Source: Saprospiraceae bacterium
GTDB taxonomy: Bacteria > Bacteroidota > Bacteroidia > Chitinophagales > Saprospiraceae
Assembly: GCA_026989035.1 (NCBI GenBank)
Contig: JALSKB010000176.1
Location: forward strand, 1 to 47,081
Reading direction: 5' to 3'
DNA: 47,081 bases
Both the position numbers and the translations under genes were made by a program. The first letter of the stretch is position 1; the number at the start of each line of letters is the position of its first letter. The notes beneath the pieces were generated by a model that saw only the letters and a list, made by a program, of their open reading frames with translations, searched no databases and was not told where the DNA came from. Of the stretch, positions 35,901-44,700 are shown one piece after another.

Positions 35901-36326
35901 AAAGAGGGAGCCATCTTGCAGGAAGCCAAACTCTTTGAAAGTTGTTGGATTGAAAATAAAGGGAAAGGACAATTCGCAGTCCATAAATTACCCATCCAGG
36001 CCCAAGTTTCACCCGTCAACGGTATAGGCTTTGCAGACCTCAATCAAGACGGTATCCAAGACGTTGTGCTGGTGGGGAACCTCTATGTTCGTGAGGTCGA
36101 AACGACACGCAGCGATGCCGGAGTGGGTTGTATATTCTTGGGAGATGGAAAAGGTGGTTTCCAATGGGTACACCCCTCAGAAACCGGTATGTACGCCATT
36201 TTCGATACCCGAAGCTTGGGCGTACTCAACAATGCCCAAGGCACCAACACCTTCATCCTCGGCAACAACAACATGGGGCTCCAAGTTTACAAAACCAAAG
36301 CTGCAGCCTCTTACGGCTATCGCTAA
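32940..36326 (+). CDS. VCBS/FG-GAP repeat lipoprotein with ASPIC/UnbV domain
   Basis: 1128 residues from ATG 32940, which gives a lipoprotein signal (MKNGKLLFLCASFFLALSIWSC); the frame is open further up without one. Repeats of the type DxNxDGxxD fill residues about 60-520 (VDINNDGLLD, ADVNGDGFQD, FDYNNDGWLD), then about 680-960 again (DADGDGDLD, DFDGDGDLD, DWDGDGDLD). These calcium-binding blades build beta-propellers. Between them (about 535-610) sits an ASPIC/UnbV module, CIGARAWVFTGDNMQVAEVY with LHFGLGPYDKIDRILVVWPDH. Many Bacteroidota encode such outer-membrane-anchored proteins; substrate unknown. It interrupts exbB and exbD, which is unusual. Confidence 0.88.
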   Translation: MKNGKLLFLCASFFLALSIWSCKEETKQKAATSSVTDSSKVPLFEELDPEKTGLKFNNQVIETREYNHIQQDVVFNGGGVALVDINNDGLLDVYFAGNMVSDKLFLNKGNMQFEDISEKAGIINDTWSYAVAYADVNGDGFQDIYVTKYMYDPPERRKNYLYINNGDLTFTESAEKYGVADMGHGTAANFFDYNNDGWLDLYVGNQPFVEREKKYQTHPKYNKELATDRLFRNNGNGTFTDVTEQAGLHSFHFTLSGTASDINNDGFTDLYVTCDYEEPDCLYMNRGDGTFVNTIHNAMRHISNFSMGSDCADFNNDGWIDIYTADMVASDNYRLKANMSGMNPERFWMLANNGYHYQYMFNDLHMNNGNRTFSEIGQLAGVSNTDWSWSTLFADFDQDGYKDLYVTNGLVQDVRNKDYIIKRNAYMDSIAAVAKAQGKKPQIDPLVVAKMAPSVPLRNYMFRNKGDWTFEDVAIPWNFTMEGWSYGAAYGDLDNDGDRDLVVNNINAPALLYENKANELLDNHYIRIDLRSKTTGNNWHCIGARAWVFTGDNMQVAEVYPTRGYASSSELTLHFGLGPYDKIDRILVVWPDHKEIELFNVDADQTLTLHYEDAQYLNKTAFDLKPPLFESFTRQSGISYRHRENEFDDYQREVLLPYQLSRLGPCIAVGDFTGDKLDDFYIGGAANQPGECYIQLPGGSFSKLSPMTWAADSIYEDLGATFFDADGDGDLDLYVVSGGNEFQEGTKYYQDRLYINQDGKGHFVKAANALPKITTSGSCVTAGDFDGDGDLDLFVGGRQVPGKYGYPTDSYLLQNDGGKFTDVTDRLAPAFRQLGMVTDAQWMDIDGDKDLDLVIAGEWMPLTFFENEQGKFENVTENMGLENTTGWWNRLALADWDGDGDLDIFAGNLGTNIKYKASEDKPFRLFVKDFDNNGTNDVYLGYYDSDGVCYPVRGRQCSSQQMPFIKKKFKTYSDFAKASIDEVLGERKEGAILQEAKLFESCWIENKGKGQFAVHKLPIQAQVSPVNGIGFADLNQDGIQDVVLVGNLYVREVETTRSDAGVGCIFLGDGKGGFQWVHPSETGMYAIFDTRSLGVLNNAQGTNTFILGNNNMGLQVYKTKAAASYGYR

Positions 36327-36330
36327 AACC

Positions 36331-36368
36331 TGTTGCAAGGAGGCAGGCTGAGCTGCCTCCTTGCAACA
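36331..36368. terminator. Perfect 16-bp stem-loop after the VCBS gene
   Basis: TGTTGCAAGGAGGCAG (36331-36346) and CTGCCTCCTTGCAACA (36353-36368) are exact reverse complements with a 6-base loop. It begins 4 bases after the stop of the VCBS gene. No T-tract follows on the plus strand, so it may instead protect the 3' end or lower expression of the exbD genes that start 28 bases later. Confidence 0.6.
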
Positions 36369-36395
36369 CAGACCGATTTATATACCCAATCAACT

Positions 36396-36797
36396 ATGGC
36401 ATTAAAAAAGAGAAATAAAGTCAGTGCAGAGTTCAGCATGTCGTCCCTTACCGACATCATCTTCCTGCTGCTCATCTTCTTCATGCTCACTTCCAACTTC
36501 GTGCGCATAGACCCTTTCGACCTACCCGAATCGGACTCCAAAACGGTAGCGCCCACCACCGCCATCGTAACCATCAACAAAACGGGACAATATACCTTTA
36601 ATCAAGAGCCTATACGCCCCTCACAAATTGAACGCAAACTGCGCCAACAATTGCACAAAATAGAGGACAAAGAACACGCCACCCTGACCATCGTGGCTGA
36701 AAAGGGAGTACCCTTTCAATACGTGAAAAACCTCATGGAAATCGCTGGCAAACTGCGCATGCAAGCCATTATTGCTACCCAACCCAAAGAAAAGTAA
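36396..36797 (+). CDS. exbD: ExbD/TolR family protein, first copy
   Basis: 134 residues from ATG 36396 (MALKKRNKVSAEFSMSSL). One N-terminal membrane span, MSSLTDIIFLLLIFFMLTS, carries the motor aspartate in LTDIIF. The periplasmic part is TAIVTINKTGQYTFNQEPI to MQAIIATQ, the normal ExbD fold and length. It forms the proton-driven stator with ExbB. The second exbD starts 27 bases downstream. A 75-base stretch (36413-36487) is identical in the two copies. Confidence 0.92.
   Translation: MALKKRNKVSAEFSMSSLTDIIFLLLIFFMLTSNFVRIDPFDLPESDSKTVAPTTAIVTINKTGQYTFNQEPIRPSQIERKLRQQLHKIEDKEHATLTIVAEKGVPFQYVKNLMEIAGKLRMQAIIATQPKEK
36413..36487 (+). repeat. 75-bp identical direct repeat, copy 1 (in exbD1)
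   Basis: All 75 bases are identical to 36841-36915 in the second exbD gene. It encodes the end of the N-terminal leader and the membrane span. Sequence either side diverges strongly, so the run is not simply a recent whole-gene duplication. Confidence 0.92.
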
Positions 36798-36823
36798 GCT
36801 CGGCCAACCCTTAAAAAAACATC

Positions 36824-37228
36824 ATGGGACTTAAAAAGAAAAATAAAGTCAGTGCAGAGTTCAGCATGTCGTCCCTTACCGACATCATCTTCCTGCTGCT
36901 CATCTTCTTCATGCTTACCTCATCTCTCGTAACACCTAATGCGCTCAACCTCAAACTCCCCGGACGCAACACACCCTCCGTCCAAACCCACAAAAAAATA
37001 GATGACGTATCCATCACTGCTTCCGGCAAATACTTCCTCAATGGCAAACGCATTTCTCCTACAACTCTCGAGAGAGAACTGGGGCGCAAAGCCCGACAAA
37101 GAGGCCGCAAAAAACTCACCATAACCATCTCACCCGACAAAAACGCTCCCGTAGAAGCCGTCGTGCGCGTAATGGATATCGCTCTGCGCTATCACATCAA
37201 TGCCGTCTTAGCCGCCGAAAAAGAATAA
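36824..37228 (+). CDS. exbD: ExbD/TolR family protein, second copy
   Basis: 134 residues, start MGLKKKNKVSAEFSMSSL. The membrane span with motor Asp (LTDIIF) is identical to the first copy. The periplasmic domain differs: LNLKLPGRNTPSVQTHKKIDDVSITASGKYFLNG and DKNAPVEAVVRVMDIALRYHINAVL. Tandem, non-identical ExbD pairs are common in Bacteroidota stators and may form hetero-dimers. The tonB-like gene begins 104 bases downstream. Confidence 0.92.
   Translation: MGLKKKNKVSAEFSMSSLTDIIFLLLIFFMLTSSLVTPNALNLKLPGRNTPSVQTHKKIDDVSITASGKYFLNGKRISPTTLERELGRKARQRGRKKLTITISPDKNAPVEAVVRVMDIALRYHINAVLAAEKE
36841..36915 (+). repeat. 75-bp identical direct repeat, copy 2 (in exbD2)
   Basis: Identical to 36413-36487, offset by 428 bases. 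Perfect identity including synonymous positions, next to divergent flanks, suggests gene conversion or strong constraint. Recombination between copies would leave a single hybrid exbD. Confidence 0.92.
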
Positions 37229-37332
37229 AATACCGTTAAACAGATCCAAACAAGCACGCCAAAAACGCGCTTATATGCGTTACACTTGAAAACCAGGCGC
37301 TCTTTCACAAGACCCGTAAACCCAAAAACGCC

Positions 37333-38220
37333 ATGGATACCTTCATCGATCAACACGAAAGAGAAGACAAGCGCAAAGCGCTCATCACTTCCGTTCTACT
37401 CTATACCCTGCTCATCATCCTCCTACTTCTGCCGCTGCTCACTTATCCCGATCCTCCTCCCGGGCAGGAGGGCATTCTCGTCAATCTGGGACTCGACTTC
37501 GGCCAAGGTGATGAAAACGCTCCTGAAGAAAGTGCCCAGACGGAAACACAGAGCGAAACCGAAGAAACGAGCCTGCCTGAAGAAAATCCGGAACCGGAAG
37601 AAACGCCAGTTCCCGAAGAATCAAAAGCTCAGCCCGAAACGCCGGAAAAACAAGTCGTAGAAACCACTGATCCTGAAGCCGAGGCTATCAAAAAGCGTGA
37701 AGCCGAGAAAAAGCGCCAAGAACAACTCGAAGCCGAACGCAAACGCAAAGCCCAAGAAGAAGCAGAGAGAAAGGCTCGAGAAGAAGCCGAACGCAAACGC
37801 AGAGAAGCTGAAAAGAAAAAACAACAAGCCAGTGGAGCCTTTGGCGGAAGCACCGGCCCGGGCAAAGGCAATACCGGTCAATCCGGCAACCAGGGAGATC
37901 CCAGTGGCGATCCCAACGCCTCTAATTTGGAAGGTGTCAGTGTCGGTCAGGGCCAGGTAGGTGGCGGACTGGGCAGCCGAGGCATCCTCCATTCTCCACG
38001 CGTCACCGATAGCTCTCAAGAACAGGGAACTGTCGTCGTCAAAGTCTGTGTCAATGCCAACGGAAACGTGATCAGCGCTGAATACACCCAAAGTGGCTCC
38101 ACCACAAACTCGGCCAGCCTACGCAACAAAGCCATTGCCAACGCCAAAAAGTGGAAATTCAGCAAAAGCCACATAGACAAACAGTGCGGAACCATCCGCT
38201 ATGTCTTCAAACTCCAGTGA
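37333..38220 (+). CDS. TonB-like energy transducer
   Basis: 295 residues. One N-terminal span (ALITSVLLYTLLIILLLLPLL), then an acidic Pro/Glu-rich periplasmic stretch (PEENPEPEETPVPEES), a long charged helix (about 115-170, repeated AERKRKAQEEAERK-type), a Gly/Ser/Asn-rich linker, and a C-terminal TonB-like domain (about 230-295: GTVVVKVCVNANGNVISAEY, AIANAKKWKFSKSH). It probably spans the periplasm and passes ExbB-ExbD motor force to an outer-membrane protein. It is the last gene of the cluster, followed by a terminator at 38252. The receptor it serves is not in the window. Confidence 0.87.
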   Translation: MDTFIDQHEREDKRKALITSVLLYTLLIILLLLPLLTYPDPPPGQEGILVNLGLDFGQGDENAPEESAQTETQSETEETSLPEENPEPEETPVPEESKAQPETPEKQVVETTDPEAEAIKKREAEKKRQEQLEAERKRKAQEEAERKAREEAERKRREAEKKKQQASGAFGGSTGPGKGNTGQSGNQGDPSGDPNASNLEGVSVGQGQVGGGLGSRGILHSPRVTDSSQEQGTVVVKVCVNANGNVISAEYTQSGSTTNSASLRNKAIANAKKWKFSKSHIDKQCGTIRYVFKLQ

Positions 38221-38251
38221 GAGAAACCTCCCCCATTGCTAAAAACAAAAG

Positions 38252-38280
38252 GGGGCTTGCCTGAGCAAGCCCCTTTCTTT
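38252..38280. terminator. Bidirectional terminator between tonB-like gene and tRNAs
   Basis: GGGGCTTGC (38252-38260), loop CTGA, GCAAGCCCC (38265-38273), then TTTCTTT on the plus strand; A-rich AAAAACAAAA on the left gives a T-tract on the minus strand. It suits the converging tonB-like gene (stop 38220) and the tRNA genes (3' end 38282). Confidence 0.85.
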
Positions 38281-38281
38281 G

Positions 38282-38356
38282 TCGGGATGGCGAGATTCGA
38301 ACTCGCGACCTCACGCCCCCCAGACGTGCACTCTAACCGGACTGAGCTACATCCCG
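38282..38356 (-). tRNA. tRNA-Pro (anticodon GGG)
   Basis: 75 bases fold as a full cloverleaf: acceptor CGGGATG/CATCCCG, D-stem GCTC/GAGT, anticodon stem CACGT/GCGTG around loop CTGGGGG (anticodon GGG, reading CCC and CCU), T-arm GCGAG-TTCGAAT-CTCGC, discriminator A. The CCA end is not encoded. Confidence 0.95.
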
Positions 38357-38384
38357 AACTTCAGATGCCCCAAAAGAGCAACTG

Positions 38385-38459
38385 TGGTCATTACTGGATT
38401 CGAACCAGTGACCTCTGCCCTGTCAAGGCAGCGCTCTAAACCAACTGAGCTAAATGACC
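38385..38459 (-). tRNA. tRNA-Val (anticodon GAC)
   Basis: 75 bases: acceptor GGTCATT/AATGACC, D-stem GCTC/GAGC, anticodon stem CTGCC/GGCAG around TTGACAG (anticodon GAC), T-arm ACTGG-TTCGAAT-CCAGT, discriminator A. It lies 28 bases upstream of tRNA-Pro and is likely co-transcribed with it. Confidence 0.95.
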
Positions 38460-38652
38460 TCTACCTACCAAGCTTTATACAAAGCCTTACTGCCTCTTTT
38501 GGCAGCGGCTGCAAAGATACAAACTTTCTAAAAAAGCAACACAGTTTACAACTGTTTTTTTGCCGCAGGCAAAAACGCTTAGAAGCTATCTCTCGGAATG
38601 AAGTGGCGTGGGAAAAATGAGCATCCCACCGGTCTGGTTCCTTCAAGTCGTA

Positions 38653-38693
38653 AAAAGTTTGGGCAAGGCGGCTTCCGCCTTGCCCAAACTTTT
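38653..38693. terminator. 19-bp perfect stem-loop terminator after the giant surface-protein gene
   Basis: AAAAGTTTGGGCAAGGCGG (38653-38671) pairs perfectly with 38675-38693 across a 3-base loop, with T-runs on both sides. It lies 29 bases beyond the stop of the minus-strand gene. The flanking A/T bases allow it to work in both directions. Confidence 0.85.
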
Positions 38694-38694
38694 C

Positions 38695-38730
38695 ATCAGG
38701 TAAGCCGGATACAAGTCCGGTTTACCTGAT
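38695..38730. terminator. Second stem-loop spanning the stop codon of the giant gene
   Basis: Arms 38695-38709 and 38716-38730 (ATCAGGTAAGCCGGA and its near-perfect complement, one G-T pair) with a 6-base loop. The stop codon at 38722-38724 is inside the stem. Together with 38653-38693 it forms a tandem hairpin array. Confidence 0.55.
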
Positions 38731-41700
38731 CAGCGTTACATCACCCTCGTAAAGCTCTACCCTGCCATCAATCAGTTCTATCTCGGCATACCAGGTAAAA
38801 ACAGCCGGATTGAGCTGACGTCCTCTATGGGTTCCATCCCAGCCATAAGCAGGATCGTTGGGCAAAAAGTTGTGATACTCAAAAACGACTTCACCCCAAC
38901 GATTGAAAACCAAGAAGGTTTTAATTTCCTGCACGGACCTACCTGCCTGAATGAAAAAGACATCGTTGATGCCGTCACCATTGGGTGAAAAGGCATTGGG
39001 AATGAATACCGGAGCCTCCCGATTCACGTAAATGTGCACACTATCCGCGTCAGAACACTCCCCTTCAGCTACCATAACGGAAAACTCCGTAGAAAAAGGT
39101 GGAGATACCATATTGGTCTGGCAAGTGTCACAAGGGATCAGTTCAGGAGGGCTCCAAGACACGAAATCCAAAGAATCAAAATCATAACCGGGCGAAAGCA
39201 GAATAGTCAACTCCACCGTATCACCTAAACTGATCTGTGCACCCTCTATCGGGTAATACGCCAAAGTAACTTCCAGTTGCTCGGGCTGATTCAAGTTGAT
39301 TTCCAGATAAGCCTCACAACCCTTAGAATCCTGAATGAGCAACTCATAAGTTCCCGCTACCAGATTGGTGAACAATTTTTGCTGCGTGAACGCACCTCCG
39401 TTAAAAGAACACAAATAAGGGGGAAAACCTCCGGTAATCGAATCAATCTGGATAAAACCGTCATCATCACCAAAACAACTTATATCGGAAAACGACACAT
39501 GCGGCACGGGATAATCGATGCTTTCCGTAACCGTAACCTCGTCCTCAGCATAACAGCCCGTCTCCGCATTCTCTACCCGTAAAGTATAGGTACCTCCTTC
39601 CTGGGCTACAAGAGTAGGATCCGCCCCTACAACAGTGTTACCCAACGTCCAAGTGTAGATGTACTGACTTCCTATACTCGTGAAAGGCCCTCCTAAAGTT
39701 ACTTCACTGTCAAAACAGTTGATCTCCTTGTTATCCCCCGCATCGGCCTGGGGCCTGGGATCAATAACGACTACCACCGTTTCCGAATCATCAACGCAAG
39801 GATCCAAAGCATCCACCGTATAGGCAAAAGTGTACGTAGCCGGCAGTTGATTCGCCGTATTGAAAGTTCCGGCAGCAGCACTAAACGCCCCACCATTAGA
39901 AGGAATCGGAGAAGTTTCGGTCCAAACGCCACCCGGATCTTGCCCCACCAACAAATCAGTCAAAGCAATCAGCTCCGCATCGCCCTCACAGACATGTACC
40001 TCCGGCTGAGCCGTACCGGCATTTACCGGAAGGTTAACCTCTATTTGAACTTGACCCGAAACCTCGTTGACACAGTTGGTGCTCACATCCAAAACGGAAA
40101 CCAAACTATAAGTTGTAGTCTGCATAGGGCTGACCTCCCAGGCAAAGTTGTCGGTTACATCCATCAAAATCGTGTCTTGCTGACCATCGTTGATTACAAT
40201 GGTATAAGGCCCTTCCGAGCTCAAATTGAACACAATGTCCGTTACATCACCCTGGCAAATGGTTGCATTACCCTGAATACTAACCTCCGGCAAGCACTCA
40301 AAAACAATGGGCGTGCCAAAAGAAACGGATAAACAGGGATCATTTAAATCCACCAGTCCGGTACCGTCATCATCTCCAACAACCACAGAAACGTAGTACG
40401 TCTCATCACACTCCATGCTACTCGCATCAAAATTAAACTCCGGCACACTATTTACTGCCAGGATGGTGCCCAACTCATTAGTCGCAGAAGTGTGTAAAAC
40501 ATACATCAAAGTATCATTGCCGTCAAAACTACCTCCTGCAGCTGGTGGTACAGCACCCGGATCACTTTGACAATAAGGATAGATTTCCGTGTCCATAACA
40601 CCTGCTGAAGAAACACAACTACACTCAATGGGTCCTTGTACGGTATCCGTTACACAGGTAAAGCCATCCTGAACCAAAAAGAAGTAGCTGTCTGTACTAC
40701 AAGGTATGGGGTCGCTGCAAAACGAACTACCCATGAGCGTACCGGGCATGCCACTGACCACATAAGTCGTGGAATCCCCCCCTGTAATGTCAAAACAAAC
40801 GGTAACCATCGTGTTGGTTACATCTGCCGTAGTTGTTACGTTAAGCGCAAAAGGCACGCCCTGTATGGAAACAGCCGCTAAACCCACACCTGAGCCGTTA
40901 CAATGTGCATCCGAAACTTCTACAACGGAATACGAAGTGGAAACATCCGGACAAACTTCTATACTGCCGGGGCTGGTAACAACGGCAAAAGTATCTTGCT
41001 GACCTGCAGTGTTTTCCAAGACCAACTGCCAAGGCGCTACTCCACCGGCTATTTCCACATCCAAATTCAAACACTCTCCCGCACAAATATCGCCACCCCC
41101 GGATAAAGTGGCCGAAGGGGTTTCCCAAAAAACTACCGGTGTGCCTGCCGAAATGCTAAAACAAGGATCATTCACATCCACGATGCCAAGCCCGTTATCG
41201 TCTCCGGCTCGGGCCGAAATGTAGTAAGTCTGGCCATACATAAGGGCAACGGAGTAGGAAAATACCGGCTCACTGTTCGTTAAAATGGGAACGTTATCTC
41301 CGTTGTGTAAAATAAAATCCACCACATCGTTGCCATCCAAAGCCTGTAACGTAGAATCATAGACAGACACAGCCATCTCGGCACCACAAACCTCTATAGG
41401 AGTTGGATCCATATTTCCCACCTGTGTTACGCAGGAGCAATCTACCTGAGGATCAGCCACCAATGCAGGACCACACTGATTGACGTCATCCACTTCAAAG
41501 CTATATCCTTGCCCACAAGCAATCTCAGCGCTGCAAAACTGCTCTCCAGCTGCTACCACAACCGTATCTAAGCCATTAAACACCGTGTAAGGTGGCTGCC
41601 CTCCACTGATGTCAAAACAAACTACATAAGCCGTATTGGTATTGTTGTAGGTAATACTCGGTAGCCCCGGCACAGGGGGAGTATGAACCGTTACAAGCGA

Positions 41701-44700
41701 CTGCCCGCTAGCCATGCCCGGACAATTTTCATCCTGAACTTCTAACAAAGTATAAGTGGTTCCTGCTGACGGCATCACCTGATAAGCATAGTTCGTCGAA
41801 TTGATACCTGAAATGGTATCCAGTACACTGCCGTCACTGATGACGATCGTCCACGGAGCATCGCCCGTAAGATCAACAGACAAAGTGGTAAGTTCTCCCT
41901 GACAGATAGCAGGATCACCACTCAAAGTGCCACTTGGAACTTCATAGAAGGTTACGGGCGTTCCCTGGGCTACAGCCAGACAAGGATCGTTCAAATCAAT
42001 TCCACCGGCACCATCACTGCTACCAACCACAGCGGAAAGGTAATAGGTCGTTCCATAAGTCATGGTATTCGGGTCAAAGGAGAACATACCGGTAGTGTTA
42101 GAAGCGACAATGGGCATACCGATGTTCGTCCCCGAACCACTGTGTAAGATGTAAAGCAGCACATCATTGCCGTCCAGCACTTGATTCGTCGGATCATAAA
42201 CAGCAGATACGGGACCATCCCCACACTCTTCAACAGCAGTCAAATCCATACTACCCACAGCAGAAACGCAATCGCAGTCCACGGCTTGTGTCGTGCTCAC
42301 CTCAATGGTGTCACAGCCATTGGCATCAAAAACTTGGAAGGCATAGGTATTACCTGCCGGGATTTCATCACTGACAAAAACAGCCGGATTGCCCGCGGTA
42401 ATGGTTCCGGAGCCTGCCGGCAAAACTTGATAAGAAGAAGGATCTCCTCCACTGATGTTAAAGCTAACGGTAAAAGCCGTGCTGGTCGAATTGCAAGCCG
42501 TATTGACGTTGCTCACTGCCGGAGGCTCATAAACCGTAACCAAAGCGCAACCGGAAGCAATCCCCTCACAATTGGCATTAGACACCACATCCAAACAATA
42601 AGTACTCGTGCTGGTAGGTATAACCTCCAAAGAGTAGGGGTTTTGGGTAATGCCGGTCAAAGTATCAACTTGGCCACCATCATCGTAAATGATCGTCCAA
42701 GGAGAAGGACCTGTAAAATCAACCGTCAGAAAAGCCGTCTCCCCTTGACAAATGCTCTGATCACCACTGAGCATAGCCGTAGGTTCCTCGTAGAAAGTAA
42801 CCGGTGTACCCTGGGCCACATCCAAGCAGGGATCGTTGATATCCACGACACCGCCACCCAGATCATCACCTACTACAGCAGAAATGTAGTAGGTCTGACC
42901 ATACACCATGCCTAATGCCATGTCGAAGCAAAATTCTCCCGTCGTGTTACGGGCAATTTCGTTCACAATGGAAATTCCTGCACCTTCGTGTAAAATGAAT
43001 TGCATGGCATCGTTACCATCAAACACCTCTCCCGTATTGTCGTAATTTGCCGTAAGGCAGTTTGCGCCACAAGCTGAAAGCGGCGTCTGATCCATAGTCC
43101 CTGCTGTAGAAGTGCAGTTACACACGACAATGGGCGATTCTACCAAGACCGTATCGCAACCATTAACATCAGTTACGCTAAAGGAATAACCCGTTCCACT
43201 GGCCAGAGAGGCACTGGTAAAGACGTAAGGAGGCCCGGCTGATATACCGGCAGCACTCCCATTCACCGTATAAGTAGCCGGATCACCACCACTGATTTCA
43301 AAAGTTACGGTGTACATCGTATTGGTAGAATCGCAATTTTCCTGGATGTTGGAAACCACCGGACTGGAGTTTTCCACTACAGTGGCAGAACCGGAACCTG
43401 CTTGAGAACAACCGTTGGCATCCGTCACCTGAGTGATGGTAAAAGTGCCGGCCTGGCAAACCTGATAGACAAAAGGCGTAGCGGTAATGCCCGTAATGGG
43501 AGCCTGATCTATCCCATCGATGGCAGGGACTATTGTCCAATCGGCAGCACCCGTCAAATCGACAGTCAGATTGACGCAATCTCCACTGCCCTGACAAATG
43601 GCACCGCTTCCACTAATTTGTGCCGTAGGCAAGGCATCTTCCACCACCGTTGCCATGCCCGATGCTGTACCCACACAAGCCGTTTGATCCGTAACGAAAG
43701 TAAGGGTATAAACACCGGCCTGTTGAGTCATCAAGGTAAAAGGCGTACTGTTAGCGACCAAAGAAACCGGATTGTTGCCATCAATCTCATAAGTGAATTG
43801 CCAAGGCCCTGTCCCGGTAAATTCTATTACCACGGCCACAGAGTCCGTACTACCGGCACAAAAGCTTCCTCCTCCACTTATGGCAGCTGTAGGCAAGGGG
43901 TTCACCACCACGGTAAAGCAATCCTGCTGACTGCTACCACAAGCATTGGTAAGCGTTACACAGACATCACCCCCGGAAGAATTGCTCCAATCGATGGTAA
44001 TGTTGTTTGTCCCTTGCCCGTTGATGGTCTCACCATTCGGACTAGTCCATACATAATCGGTTGCCAAAGGATCAAAAGCAACGGCATAAGATCCCGTGCT
44101 GCCCTCGCAGAGTACGCTATCTCCCGTGATAACGGGATCAGTCGGTACGGAAGTCACCATAACATCCACACACTCAGGCCCCACACTCCCACAACTATTG
44201 CTCGCTGTTACACAGATCTGGCCACTCATCGCACCCGAAAAATCGACCTGAATGCTATCGCCAAGGTTTGTAAAGGAAGCCCCGCCACTAACTGTCCAGT
44301 CGTAAGTTACCCCTGTTTCGGCATTGAGTACGAGATAATACACCACATCGCCATCACAGACATTGGTATTTCCCACCAATTGAGGCTGCGCAGGTGACAA
44401 ACCTACAGTTACATCCTGACAGACCTGAGTGCTCGAACCACAAGCATTATCAGCCGTTACACAAACCTGGCCCGTACCGGCCGTCGTCCAACTAACATCT
44501 ATACTGCTGCCGTTGTCCACGAAAGTTCCTCCGGTAACCGTCCAGGTATAGGCTGTAGGTGCAGGCCCTGTACCGGCTGGGGTTACCGTATAAGTTTCGG
44601 TAGAATCCGTACAGGTATTCAAGTTACCCGATAATCCGGGTGGGTCGGGTACTGCAGTATCTTCGCTAACTGTTACCGATGCCATATCCGTACAAACCAC

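Noticed and set aside
38555-38576. TTTTTGCC-GCA-GGCAAAAA hairpin as a terminator
   Set aside because: The stem is mostly A-T with a 3-base loop and lies upstream of the tRNA genes, not after a gene. It may be a degenerate relative of the dispersed motif.
43402-44397. 331-codon plus-strand frame within the giant surface gene
   Set aside because: It is antisense to tandem PKD-type repeats; composition (many Arg, His, Ser, Thr) is that of a complement frame.
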